From the NCBI RefSeq assembly GCF_025403375.1, contig NZ_JAMPTM010000002.1, positions 33,942 to 97,941 of the forward strand: a stretch of DNA of 64,000 nucleotides, read 5' to 3'. Of this stretch, positions 53,083 to 62,819 are shown one piece after another; positions within the stretch are counted from its first letter, which is position 1, and each line of letters opens with the position of its first letter. The position numbers and the translations under genes are program-made. This DNA comes from Frankia gtarii. Its GTDB lineage: Bacteria; Actinomycetota; Actinomycetes; Frankiales; Frankiaceae. The notes under the pieces are model-generated. The model saw only the letters and a program-made list of their open reading frames with translations, had not been told where the DNA came from and made no database searches.

Positions 53083-54663
53083 TCACCAGCGCCACTCCTG
53101 TCGGCCAAAGAGATGTGTGGCCTTTATTCCCTGCTCACTACACCATTCGATGAAGTCCGCTACCTCCCTGAGCTGATAAGAGTTTTCGTTATATGTCGTG
53201 GCCATGATGTGTCCTAGCCAGGGCTCCTCGCCCATCGCATACACATACGACTCCTTGGCTCCCAGCTCACTCGCAATCGAGGCTGCCTGCTCCGCGTTCG
53301 AGCCAGATAGCTTACGGGAGTCACTCTTCTCGCGAGCCATCGGCCTCGTGAGAAGGGCTTGGTAGAGCCAGGTCAGCGGGGCGCCGTCGCATTCCATTCC
53401 GAGGAATGCATAGTCGACAGCACCGAGGTGTTGGCGAATATAGCGGTATACCATCCTGTCGACACCCGAGGAGTCCGCACCGACGAACACCGAACGGGCT
53501 CCTAGATCCACCCGGTAAGTAGACTTCCCACGAATGTCCAGGTCGCAGTGCTCGCCCAGAAAGGGTGTTGCAGTAACCGTACCGCCCGAGATGGGAATCT
53601 CGTCAAAGTCGTCCACTTCGACAACCGGAAAGCCGATGCTCTTCAGCATCAGGCCGATTGATGGGTCCGCAATGCCTCCTCGGGAAGAACGTGGTACGAC
53701 AATCGCTCCGACGCGCCCCTTCAGCTGGAACAGTGTCTCCAGCACCAGGTGGTCCTGATGGCCATGGCTTATCAGGACCAGGTCGATGTAATCCGGAAGA
53801 TCGTCGAAGGTGTACCGGTCTCCGCGAGATCCGTCCGCGCTTATGAAGGGATCGGTAACAATCGCCGAGTCGGGAGTCTGTACGACCAGGCACGCATGAC
53901 CGAAATAACGTATTCTGCCACCAGATTTGATATGCCGATCCGATGCCAGGTTCGGCCGATCATTCAGGAGTGTGACAAGCTGCTTTGCCTGGCTGTCATC
54001 CAGCTCTAGCAACTCCCTAAGCACGGACGGCGCGGTGGGGTGGACCCTGGCCTTGAATAGGGTCTCCAAACCCGGGTGATGAAACGGGATCTCTAGCTCA
54101 AGGACGTCAGGTGACGGGAGCCGAGGCGTACTGAGGATGAACGGACGCTCTTCGGACGGATCGAGTGAGAGCTGAACCGACTGTCGGGACTGCAGATGGG
54201 AGTTGCCACCGTAGATCAGCGGCTCGATGAAGCGCAGTGCTGCGCGGTTGTCAGTGTCATAGAACAGTTCTGTAACGCCCCTGAGTTCGGCTGGGAGCTT
54301 CGCGTACAGTGGTGTCAGATCATATCCGTCAGCTTCCTCTCGAAGTAGATCTTGAGCCTGGGAGACGGCTTCGGCGAAGCGAACCATCCGCACTCGCTCG
54401 CGTTTAATCTTCTCGGTCAGGTCGCGGACTTCGCCAGCGCGATCAGCTTCGATGTTGACGAAGTATCCGCCTCGGAGCGCTGGATTCCTGCTAGCTGCCA
54501 GGTGAATCGGCGGCGCCTCCAGATATGACTCGAGCAGCGGGATCTGAAGGTTCGCCAAATTCATGGCGGCCTGCACGGGCGCCAGTGTATGAAGCCAGGC
54601 ATAAAATCGATCAACGAGCGGTTCGACAATAACATTGGAACGCAGGAACATCGGAGAATCCAT
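53083..54663 (-). CDS. CmlA-type diiron beta-hydroxylase acting on carrier-bound amino acid
   Basis: 526 residues. An N-terminal domain of about 230 residues is followed by a metallo-beta-lactamase fold: IRYFGHACLVVQT, LISHGHQDHL, TPFLGEHCDL, VFVGADSSGVD. The ligand set H300, H302, D304, H305, E371 and D397 lines up by spacing with the H305, H307, D309, H310, E377, D403 set of CmlA, the chloramphenicol NRPS beta-hydroxylase, which has nearly the same length. So it should insert oxygen at the beta-carbon of an aminoacyl group on a carrier protein. It is next to the adenylation genes. Confidence 0.85.
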   Translation of the reverse strand: MDSPMFLRSNVIVEPLVDRFYAWLHTLAPVQAAMNLANLQIPLLESYLEAPPIHLAASRNPALRGGYFVNIEADRAGEVRDLTEKIKRERVRMVRFAEAVSQAQDLLREEADGYDLTPLYAKLPAELRGVTELFYDTDNRAALRFIEPLIYGGNSHLQSRQSVQLSLDPSEERPFILSTPRLPSPDVLELEIPFHHPGLETLFKARVHPTAPSVLRELLELDDSQAKQLVTLLNDRPNLASDRHIKSGGRIRYFGHACLVVQTPDSAIVTDPFISADGSRGDRYTFDDLPDYIDLVLISHGHQDHLVLETLFQLKGRVGAIVVPRSSRGGIADPSIGLMLKSIGFPVVEVDDFDEIPISGGTVTATPFLGEHCDLDIRGKSTYRVDLGARSVFVGADSSGVDRMVYRYIRQHLGAVDYAFLGMECDGAPLTWLYQALLTRPMAREKSDSRKLSGSNAEQAASIASELGAKESYVYAMGEEPWLGHIMATTYNENSYQLREVADFIEWCSEQGIKATHLFGRQEWRW

Positions 54664-54770
54664 GGCACACTCTCCTTCGGGTCAAGTTGGCTGTAGCACC
54701 GAAGACTAGGAGGCTTTCTCATGGAACACGTCTGGCGGGTCGGGAATCGAAGCGCCTCGTTCTATCCTTG

Positions 54771-56303
54771 CTAGCGCCTCACCAGACTGTTGCGGTCGAT
54801 TTTGCCGCTCGGCGTACGAGGCAGCGAGCCGATCGCAATGAACTTCTGGGGGATCATATAGGCAGGGAGGCGTTCTTCGCACGCATCTCGCAGGCCGGCC
54901 GAGGAGACGTCAGCACCGGCGCGCTTCTCGTAGTAGCTCACGAGCATCGGATCTCCGTATCGGTCTTTGGTCATGACCGTTGCCACTGCAGATACCTCAT
55001 GCACGCAAGAGATTACCTCGTCAATTTCATGCAACTCTATTCTGTACCCTCTAATCTTGACCTGCTCGTCCGCTCGGCCAAGATAGATCAGATCTCCATT
55101 AGGTAGCATTCTGGCCAGATCACCGCTCCGATAGTAGCGTTTCGGCCCTTCGCCCAGGTCGAGCACTGGGAATCGCTCCGCTGTCAGATCAGGCCTACCT
55201 TGGTAGCCGAGCGCGACCCCGCTACCCGCAATATATATCTCGCCCGTTGATCCCACGGGTATGACCCTGCCGATCTCGTTCACGAGTTTTACGCTGAGAT
55301 GCGCAAGCGGTTTACCGATCCGGGGCTCGCTCACGCCCGGCCGCAGGTCATCGGCTTCGATGCGAGCCGCGGTAGTCACGATCGTGGTCTCGGTGACTCC
55401 GTAGAGATTGAAAATCTGCTCCTGTCCGGGTCTCAGCGCGGTCCAGCGCTGCAGGCTCTCAACATCCAGAGGCTCGCCGCCCAGGAACAGATATCTCAAA
55501 GACAGCTGCACCGGCTCCGCGCCGTATGCCTGCACGAGATAGCGAAACGCGCTGGGTATCTGGCACAGGACCGTCACCCTTTCCAGGCCAAGCAGCTTCA
55601 ATAGAATCTTCGGATCCGCCGTCTGAGAATCCGTCGGCACAACAAGCCGGCCCCCGTGCAGAAGTGCCCCCCAAATCTCCCAGACCGAGAAGTCGAAGCT
55701 GTAGCTATGGAGCTGGATCCAGACGTCCATCGACGTGAACTCGACATACTCCCGGGCCGACGTGAATAATTGCGTCACGCCACGCTCCGCTACCCGCACT
55801 CCCTTCGGCACACCGGTCGAGCCTGATGTATAGATGATATAGCCGGCTTCGGCGGCCCTGGCAATAGGTAGGGTAAATCGCGGCTCCTTGTCCTGGATCA
55901 GGCTTTCCATCGAGATGGTGGGTACGTCCAGATTCCCGTCGGCCACCACACCATCGGCGTCGACAATCACGGCCTCGACCCCGCTGTCCCGAGCCATGAA
56001 AGCGAGGCGCTCGTCCGGATAATTCGGGTCGAGCGGAACATATGTGCAGCCGTGGCTGAGGACGGCCGCGATCGCGATCGGGATTCGCCACGAGCGCCGC
56101 AGGCTGATACCGATGACCGAGTTCGGTCGCAGGTCGAGATCACCCAGGAGCTCTCGGAGCTCGCTGACCTTCCGGTGAACCTGGCGGTAATTCAGGCGGA
56201 CCTCACCGTCCACGACTGCCAGCGCATCCGGCGTGGTGGAGGCGTATTTTTCCACTGCGACTCCGAGCGGAGACGCATCGCCTGGCTCGACGGGCTTGTT
56301 CAC
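54771..56303 (-). CDS. Stand-alone NRPS adenylation enzyme
   Basis: 510 residues with all core motifs: YIIYTSGSTGVPKGV (A3), SFDFSVWEIWGALLHGG (A4), NLYGVTETT (A5), YRSGDLARML (A7), GRADEQVKIRGYRIELHEID (A8), TPSGKIDRNSL (A10, catalytic lysine). No carrier domain is attached, so it charges a separate one (60451-60735 or 48370-50046). Manual reading of the specificity pocket gives D-F-W-C-F-G-L-I-V-K, somewhat threonine-like (DFWxxG) but not a known code. GTG 56303 has AGGAGGGAG upstream. Confidence 0.92.
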   Translation of the reverse strand: MNKPVEPGDASPLGVAVEKYASTTPDALAVVDGEVRLNYRQVHRKVSELRELLGDLDLRPNSVIGISLRRSWRIPIAIAAVLSHGCTYVPLDPNYPDERLAFMARDSGVEAVIVDADGVVADGNLDVPTISMESLIQDKEPRFTLPIARAAEAGYIIYTSGSTGVPKGVRVAERGVTQLFTSAREYVEFTSMDVWIQLHSYSFDFSVWEIWGALLHGGRLVVPTDSQTADPKILLKLLGLERVTVLCQIPSAFRYLVQAYGAEPVQLSLRYLFLGGEPLDVESLQRWTALRPGQEQIFNLYGVTETTIVTTAARIEADDLRPGVSEPRIGKPLAHLSVKLVNEIGRVIPVGSTGEIYIAGSGVALGYQGRPDLTAERFPVLDLGEGPKRYYRSGDLARMLPNGDLIYLGRADEQVKIRGYRIELHEIDEVISCVHEVSAVATVMTKDRYGDPMLVSYYEKRAGADVSSAGLRDACEERLPAYMIPQKFIAIGSLPRTPSGKIDRNSLVRR

Positions 56304-56570
56304 CGGTATCTCCCTCCTGTGTTTCACCATTGACCGTAGGGGCAGGGGACAGCATGGCAGCCGGTGTTCGGAGGAAATATCTCCGCTGCCCCTCCGGGCT
56401 GGCGGCAGCCTGCTGGAGGCCGGCCGAGCGGCGATTGCCACCGGGTTCGACTGCCGGACTGCCCTCAAAGGAAGAAGGCCACCACGAGCTTGCCGCTGCC
56501 TTCGCCGCCGACCACTCGAGATGAGGTCAGAAGATGGCCTGCCGGGGCCGGCCATGTGACCGAACCTTGT

Positions 56571-58106
56571 TCACATACCTTCACTGCGCTCGTTGAGCAG
56601 CTCCTTGAGACGTCTTCGATCGATCTTTCCATATTGTGTCCGAGGGATTTCCGAATCGGCGACGACTCGCACCTGTAGTGGCCGCTTTGTCGGGCTCAGT
56701 GCAGTTTTCCATAGATTCTGCACCCGAGCGACCACCTGTTCGCTGTCACCTCCCGGGGGCTTCAGACTCAAGAGTGCGTACGGAACCTCTCCCAGTAGGT
56801 CGTGTTCCACGCCGCCGACAGCGCATTCGGAGACGTCGTCCACGGTGAGTGCGAGCCGTTCGACTTCCTCCGGCGAGACGGGCTCGTTGGCCACGTTGAT
56901 GACCGTTTTGACCCTCCCGGTCAGGACCAGTTCGCCCGCCTTGTTGACAAATCCGAGATCGCCGGTCCAGAGCCGGGCAATCCTGTCGTCGGGCGTCCGC
57001 AGGTCATCGAGATATCCTCGCATGAGGCTGCTCCCGGATACTCCCACTTCTCCCGTGTGGGGAGGACGATCTCCAATGACGATCTCGACCCCCGGGATCG
57101 TGCGGCCCACAGGAATCGGCTGATCGGGTGAAACCTGGCTGCTTGACACCGCCGACCACGCAATCCTATTGGTGTTCTCGGTGCATCCATATGCGTTTAT
57201 CAGGACCGCCTGCGGGAACGCCTGACGGATCTCGCCCACCAGGCGATGAGGAAGCGCCTGTCCTGCGGTCATCACGTAGCGCATAGGCGCCTGGCTTCTG
57301 GTACTGACCCGTCTGAGGAGCATCGAGAACGCTGTGGGGTTTGCGGATATACCGGTCGCTCGCACATCCTCTAGATATCTCCATAGGCTCTTACCCGTAC
57401 CGACTCCATGGCTCCATATCGCCAGGTCACATCCGGCAGCCAGGGCGGAGGTCATCTGGACCATCGCGTAGGTGAACTGCGACTTGGTGAACACTGCTAC
57501 CCGATCGGCGGGTCCCAGTTGCAGCAGTTCCGCAGTCGACCGAATATTGTGTTCGAGGGCCGTGAAGGTCAGGACCGCATGACGAGATTCGCCCGTGGAA
57601 CCACTGGTCCCGGCGAGCCAGGCGTCATCCGGCGATAGTGGGAGTGGCTTTCGTGTACCGTCGAGATGCCTGACCACGATCGGACGCCCAAGGGCATCGA
57701 CCTCGCCGACCACGATCCCGTGCCCGGCATAGCGAGCGTCTCCTCGTGCGTGGATCAGAACACTCGGTTGAACTTTGTCGAGGAGCCGTTCAAGCTCGGC
57801 GGCGGTGGTGTCCTGGCCGATGGTGAATCCTATCCCGTCGGCCTTCCAGACCGAGATCACTGATGCGAGATAGGCCACTGATGTGGGTATGCAGACGGCG
57901 ACCCTGGAAGGCTGCTGGCTTGTAGCCGCGGCGTAGTAAACTAATTCGGCAATCGCCCCGACCAGGTGGTCAAACTCATTGCGATCAACCCGTCTGCCGG
58001 ATTCGTCGATAGCAAGTGGGCGTCCGTCATCCAGATAAGAGAGGAGGCTGGTGCGAGCGTCGGCCTGAATGCGCCGTCCGCCGGCATTGGGCGCCTCGGA
58101 TGCCAT
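56571..58106 (-). CDS. Divergent adenylate-forming ligase
   Basis: 511 residues of ANL fold: AGTSGSTGESRHAVLTF (A3, with the usual PKG changed to SRH), INAYGCTENTNRIAW (A5), LWTGDLGFVNKAGELVLTGRVK (A7/A8) and IPRTQYGKIDRRRLK with the catalytic lysine. The A8 hinge is short (VINVANEPVSPEEVER). More like acyl- or aryl-acid activating enzymes than amino-acid domains; the conserved A4 Asp for amino groups is not evident. Probably supplies the acyl cap. ATG 58106 after GGGAGATC. Confidence 0.85.
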   Translation of the reverse strand: MASEAPNAGGRRIQADARTSLLSYLDDGRPLAIDESGRRVDRNEFDHLVGAIAELVYYAAATSQQPSRVAVCIPTSVAYLASVISVWKADGIGFTIGQDTTAAELERLLDKVQPSVLIHARGDARYAGHGIVVGEVDALGRPIVVRHLDGTRKPLPLSPDDAWLAGTSGSTGESRHAVLTFTALEHNIRSTAELLQLGPADRVAVFTKSQFTYAMVQMTSALAAGCDLAIWSHGVGTGKSLWRYLEDVRATGISANPTAFSMLLRRVSTRSQAPMRYVMTAGQALPHRLVGEIRQAFPQAVLINAYGCTENTNRIAWSAVSSSQVSPDQPIPVGRTIPGVEIVIGDRPPHTGEVGVSGSSLMRGYLDDLRTPDDRIARLWTGDLGFVNKAGELVLTGRVKTVINVANEPVSPEEVERLALTVDDVSECAVGGVEHDLLGEVPYALLSLKPPGGDSEQVVARVQNLWKTALSPTKRPLQVRVVADSEIPRTQYGKIDRRRLKELLNERSEGM

Positions 58107-58477
58107 TTGTGGATCTCCCTGTCTTGGCAGTACTCCGGACTTGGCGGTGCAGCGGGCGGCGTTGCTGGTGGCCATGACTCGACGTCACTGGCATCGTGGT
58201 TCCACTCTGCCTCGGACCAAACTAAGATCCTTTGTCCTCTGTCCTTCCCGCTGGCGGGTCTGCCGGCCGAGTGCAAACGACGGCGCCGAGACGGTGGTGA
58301 GTGCTGCGCTCCACGGCCCGGCCGTTGTTGCATGTCGACAGCAGAGGATGGCTGCGGTTCAGGACACGGTACCGCCGCCGGCCAGTTGGACGTAGAGCCC
58401 GATAGCGCAGGCGAAAGACTGCGGGGCGCGAGTGGCGGGCCGAAAGACGCCACCTTGTTCGTCCTGGTTTCGTCACG
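58107..58477. other. Gap within the NRPS operon
   Basis: 371 nt with no supported gene between the ligase start and the condensation gene stop. Confidence 0.4.
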
Positions 58478-59830
58478 CTAAGCCCTTGCGAGATCGGCGA
58501 CGACAACGTCTGGATCCGCCGCAACCTGTTGTAAGGTACCCAGGTACTCCCTCGCCTTTGTTCTGATTGTGCTGGTGTGGAAAAGTGCGGTGTCGTAGAT
58601 CCATATGATCCGCGTAGAGGCCCCTGATCGAATCACCTTGACGGTGAGGTCAAATGTGCCCGCGTGGTGCGGTGTGCTTCTGGCCCGTATCTCCAAATCG
58701 TCGTATCGCAAGGTCCGCGTGCTGTCGCCGGCGGCCCAGAGGTCAGCTACCGGAAGATCGGATTCGCAGACCTCGAGATTGAGTGCGGTCTGGCCAAGGA
58801 TGGGTTGGCCGTCCCGGCGGGAGAGCGAGACGCAGGATGGTAACAGCGCAAACGGATAACTGCCATGGCGGTAGGCGGATAGGAGCGTCTGCCGTTGCCG
58901 TTCCAGGAGCTCACCGAATGATAGTTCTGGAGCTATTCTTGATCGGATAGCAATTGGGTTCACCAGGTACCCCACCAAATACTGGCTTTCCTGTGTGACG
59001 CGTCGAGTCAAAGGGGTAACGACCACGAAGTCGGCGGCACCGGACCACTTCCACACCAGTATGGAGTGGGCGGCCGATAATACGGTAAAGACCGTGGAGT
59101 TGTGGGCTCTGGCGATTCTGACCAGTTCTGTCCAGGTGGGCATAGGAAAAGTTTCCTCAAGCCATGCTCCGAGGTATCCGGTCGATTCTGATCGCGGCAC
59201 ATCCAGCGGGATCGTCGCTGCCTGGTCGGCGCCGTCGAGCTCCTGAGACCAGAATCTCTCAAGCTCTTCTCGACGGGCGGACGACAGTAGCGAGTTTTCC
59301 TTGGCAATGTATCGGTCATGTTCGATGGGCCTAGGATAGAGGATCCCCTGCCGGCCAATGTACTCGTCGATAATGCGTTGCAGCAGGACACTCTGGGAGC
59401 GAAAGTCGCTACTAATGTGGTGCACTGTGACCAGAAGTGTCACATCCTCGGGTGCATGCACGAATACGTGCACGCGCAGGGGACCCGTAGTGTTGAGGTT
59501 GAACGGCAGCCTGGTGGCCTCGGCTACCTTTCGGTTTACCTCGTCCTCCGATACTCCTGCCACATTCTCGACGTAAAACGGGGGCTGGACAGTGTTTCGA
59601 TCATAGCGGGCTAGACCGCCCTTGCCCAGTCGGTATGTTGCCGTCAGCCCTGGATATTGGTGGGCGACTCTCTGCACGGCCTTCTCGAGCTCCTTAACCC
59701 GAACGTTTCCGTGGAGCCGAAGCGCCGACGGGATGTTGTACCAGGGCTCGTCCGATTTTTTCTGGTTTTCCATCCAAAGGGCCTCCTGGCCGACCGAGAG
59801 TGCCTTGGGAGGAAGCGGTTCCGTGAGCAT
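58478..59830 (-). CDS. Stand-alone NRPS condensation enzyme
   Basis: 450 residues. LSVGQEALWMENQ (C1), ALRLHGNVRVKELEKAVQRV (C2), TVHHISSDFRS (C3; H137, H138, D142, with Phe in place of the usual Gly), FVVVTPLTRRVTQESQYLVGYLVNPIAIRS (C5), YRHGSYPFALL (C6/7). Catalytic His138 is kept, so it should form the amide between the acyl cap and the amino acid. ATG 59830 with AGGGGATC upstream; an earlier in-frame start would add 26 residues. Confidence 0.9.
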   Translation of the reverse strand: MLTEPLPPKALSVGQEALWMENQKKSDEPWYNIPSALRLHGNVRVKELEKAVQRVAHQYPGLTATYRLGKGGLARYDRNTVQPPFYVENVAGVSEDEVNRKVAEATRLPFNLNTTGPLRVHVFVHAPEDVTLLVTVHHISSDFRSQSVLLQRIIDEYIGRQGILYPRPIEHDRYIAKENSLLSSARREELERFWSQELDGADQAATIPLDVPRSESTGYLGAWLEETFPMPTWTELVRIARAHNSTVFTVLSAAHSILVWKWSGAADFVVVTPLTRRVTQESQYLVGYLVNPIAIRSRIAPELSFGELLERQRQTLLSAYRHGSYPFALLPSCVSLSRRDGQPILGQTALNLEVCESDLPVADLWAAGDSTRTLRYDDLEIRARSTPHHAGTFDLTVKVIRSGASTRIIWIYDTALFHTSTIRTKAREYLGTLQQVAADPDVVVADLARA

Positions 59831-60450
59831 CTGGATCCCCTGGAGAACTGGTTTTCTGCTGCAGCCTTGTAGCACCTGAGGCGGCTTTCTGGCGCAGCTT
59901 CCGGCCATATTATGTGGTATGTATTTAAGGCGGATATTGGTGTTTCCTTGCGATCTGCGAACACCTCAGATGGGCGAGCCTCTTCACACTGCTGGAATAT
60001 TGGCGACCGGCGGTCCGCCAGCCAGCAGGATTCCGGTGGTTTACAGCGAAGTCTTGACCGTCCCCGGCTACACTCTTCGCCCCGACCGACGGACTGGAAT
60101 TCTTGTGGCTGGCGTCCTGGCCCTCGTGTGGTGGTCCCCTTCGGCTGTGACGACCACGCGGCGCGTGGAATCGACGGCGGCCATACTGGCTTCATCCCGC
60201 TGCAGATGACTCAGGCACCCGAGGAACTCTCGATCGCCCCGAACTGGACTCATCGAGCAGCCTCTCCAGCTGGTCGGCATGGGGCAACCGGGGCGCTTCG
60301 GCACTGTCTGTTGCCAGCGTCGCACCTGACTACCACCGCGGGCTTTCTCTTTGTCTCCAGCGGTATGCTGCAGACGTCCCGCGGCCGGATGGCCTGGCGC
60401 CGCCAGCTGTCGACAGGCCGGCCTACGTCCACTTAGTGAACGGGTCTGCC
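59831..60450. other. 620-nt gap between carrier and condensation genes
   Basis: No gene recognised on either strand. Possibly decayed coding DNA or an internal promoter region. Confidence 0.4.
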
Positions 60451-60735
60451 CTACTGCAGCCGGACAATCAAGGTCGCCACTTCGACCAGGGACGGGCACT
60501 CCAGTAGATCGACGTAATCGAATTCGATTGGCTCGTCCCGCGTAAAGGACCGGCCTATCAGCTGAGCGGCACGCACAGCACCGAGGGAATCACCCCCGTT
60601 CTCGATAAACCCTAGGCCTGGGTCGGCGGTTTTTCCAATGACCTTGGCGCAGATATCGGTGACCAACGCTATGGCGGTCTCGACGCCAAGGTCGATGCCA
60701 GCGTTGTCTCGTGATGCGGCAGACTCAGGCGTCAT
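60451..60735 (-). CDS. Stand-alone peptidyl carrier protein
   Basis: 94 residues (97 from a GTG at 60744). Four-helix carrier fold with the phosphopantetheine serine in FIENGGDSLGAVRAAQLIG and closing LLECPSLVEVATLIVRL. Most likely carries the amino acid loaded by the 54771-56303 enzyme during beta-hydroxylation and condensation. It is the first gene of the minus-strand cluster. Confidence 0.88.
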   Translation of the reverse strand: MTPESAASRDNAGIDLGVETAIALVTDICAKVIGKTADPGLGFIENGGDSLGAVRAAQLIGRSFTRDEPIEFDYVDLLECPSLVEVATLIVRLQ

Positions 60736-60744
60736 GTGCCGCAC

Positions 60745-61363
60745 GGAGCGGATAGACGGTGATCTCGTTGGGATAGGCTACGGAAATCACCATCAGATCA
60801 CATGACATCGGCACCGGCAACACCTTTCACATTCTTGGAGCCAGGGAGATCAGCTCCGAGAGGTATGCTGCTCCAGCAGTGGTTGGTCTGTCAAGTGGGC
60901 CGATTGACACTCAGCGGGTATCGCCGAGCTTCCATCCAGAGGCATGAGTCAGGGGTTCAGGGATGGCACCGATCCCCTAGATGTAACTGTGCGCTTTTAT
61001 TGCTTATTTATTTCTGGGTATGGCCGGAGGACATAAGGTGGTCCCAACCTGGGGGCCTACGCTCTGCGGCGGACCTCGCGCGAGCAAGCATAAAGTTACG
61101 GTGAGTGATGCCGCCGGGAGGGCACCGATGGGGAACGTGGGGGCCATGCGGAGCGTTCGGGTCCGGACGATGGGCGGAGTCCCGGGAATCGCCGGACCAC
61201 TATGATGTAGAGCATGTTCGGTTGCGCCATCGCTTGCATCCGAGTATGTACGCGGGCGCGGTGGTCGCTGGTACAGAGCTTGAACGTTCGGGGTCTGCTT
61301 GATCACATCTGGTCTGTCCGGGTATGACCTGACCGCGATCCGGCCTTACCGCAGGCATGAGGT
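60745..61363. other. Region upstream of the cluster, up to the IS630 relic
   Basis: No gene supported. Should contain the promoter of the minus-strand cluster; no clear consensus was found. Confidence 0.4.
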
Positions 61364-62431
61364 ATGCGGATGGCGGCGGGTTAACGGCGCAGGGCCGGGC
61401 CCGCCGGGAAGCGGTCCGGTTGTAGGCCGCGGGCCTGTTCGCCGCGGGTGTCGACCCGGTGGAGGTGGCCGGGCAGTTGCGGGTGAGTACGAAGTCGGCC
61501 TACCAGTGGAAGCGACGCTGGCAGGCCGGTGGGCAGGCGGCGCTGGCCTCACGCGGGCCGAGCGGCGCGTCGTGCCGACTGTCGGAGCGTCAGCTCGACC
61601 GGCTGCACGCGGAACTGGCCCGGGGCCCGGCCGTGCACGGCTGGCCCGATCAGCGCTGGACCTTGGCCCGTGTGACCACGCTGATCGGCCGGCTCTTCCA
61701 CCTCCGCTACACGCTGCGCGGCACCTCGTATCTGCTGCACCGCCTGGGCTACAGCCCCCAGATCCCCGCCCGTCGCGCCGCCGAACGCGACGATCAGAAA
61801 GTCGCCGCGTGGCGGGCGGAGACCTGGGCGAAGGTACGAGGCTAGCGGCGACGACCGGCGCGTGGATCGTCTTCGAGGACGAAGCCGGGCAGAGCCTGCG
61901 CCCCCCGAAGGCCCGGACCTGGGCACCACGGGGCCACACCCCGACCGTGCGGGTGTCCGGGAAAGGCTCGGGGCGGGTGTCCATGGCCGCGGTGGTCTGC
62001 TACCGGCCCGGCCAGCGGCCCCGGCTGTTCTACCGGGTCCTGGCCCACCACGGCCGTAAAGGTGAGCGCCGTAGCTTCTCCGAAGACGACTACGCCACCC
62101 TGATCGTCGCCGCGCACCACCAGCTCCATGCCCGATCATCCTGTGCTGGGACAACCTCAACACCCACGTCAGCGCTGCGATGCGGGCCTTCCTCACCGCG
62201 CACCCCGACTGGCTCACCGTGGTGCGCCTGCCCGCCTACGCACCCGAGCTCAACCCCGTCGAAGGGGTCTGGGCACACGTCAAACGCGACCTGGGGAACC
62301 ACACCCGTCTCACCATCGACCAACTCACCACAACGATCAAGACCCTGCTCAAACGCATCCAGTACCGCCCCGACCTCATCACCGGCTTCCTCGGCCAGAC
62401 CGACCTGGCCCTCAACCCGCAACCCCCGTAG
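61364..62431 (+). pseudogene. IS630-family transposase, frameshifted with an amber codon
   Basis: Three frames carry successive parts. The N-terminal helix-turn-helix (QLRVSTKSAYQWKRRWQAGG) runs to a stop at 61845; upstream RREAVRL-TAG-AAGLF shows TAG at a Gln position. The middle is one frame back (TGAWIVFEDEAGQSLRPPKARTW). The C-terminal part starts near 62131 (IILCWDNLNTHVS, VVRLPAYAPELNPVEGVWAHVK). Both DDE Asp and the Glu are visible but not in one frame. Inactive. Confidence 0.8.
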
Positions 62432-62434
62432 CAA

Positions 62435-62759
62435 GACCCTGACCATTCAAGATCTGTACCTGCTCGACCACCCGCCGATCAGCCTGCACCACCTACCCGC
62501 CCGCCAGCGCATCCTGCGCCGCGGTCCGTTGTCGCTGTCCGACCGGCTGCTGGTCACCGTGATCCGCCACCGGTGGAAGATCCAGCACCAGGCGCTCACC
62601 CGGCTGCTGGGCTCACCCAGCGGCGCCGTCGGCGACGCGATCCACGAAATGATCTCCGTCCTCGCAGGCATCGACCGGCGCATTCCACCCGCACCGATCA
62701 TCGCAGCGACCGCGCAGGATCTCACCAACCTGATCGACGAAAGCAACATCAAACCCTGA
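62435..62759 (+). pseudogene. C-terminal fragment of a second transposase-like protein
   Basis: About 108 codons: LSLSDRLLVTVIRHRWKIQH, ALTRLLGSPSGAVGDAIHEM, QDLTNLID. Looks like the HTH tail found in some actinobacterial transposases, but the family is not certain. No N-terminus. Confidence 0.4.
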
Positions 62760-62819
62760 AGTAATTTTCCGGCAGCTCCCTGTCGCCCGGCCCGCCGTTA
62801 TCAGGGGTGCTGGCCCTGC

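Noticed and set aside
53083..54663. Beta-lactamase or antibiotic-degrading MBL enzyme
   Set aside because: Length, the 230-residue N-terminal domain and the Glu/Asp ligand spacing fit CmlA, not lactamases.
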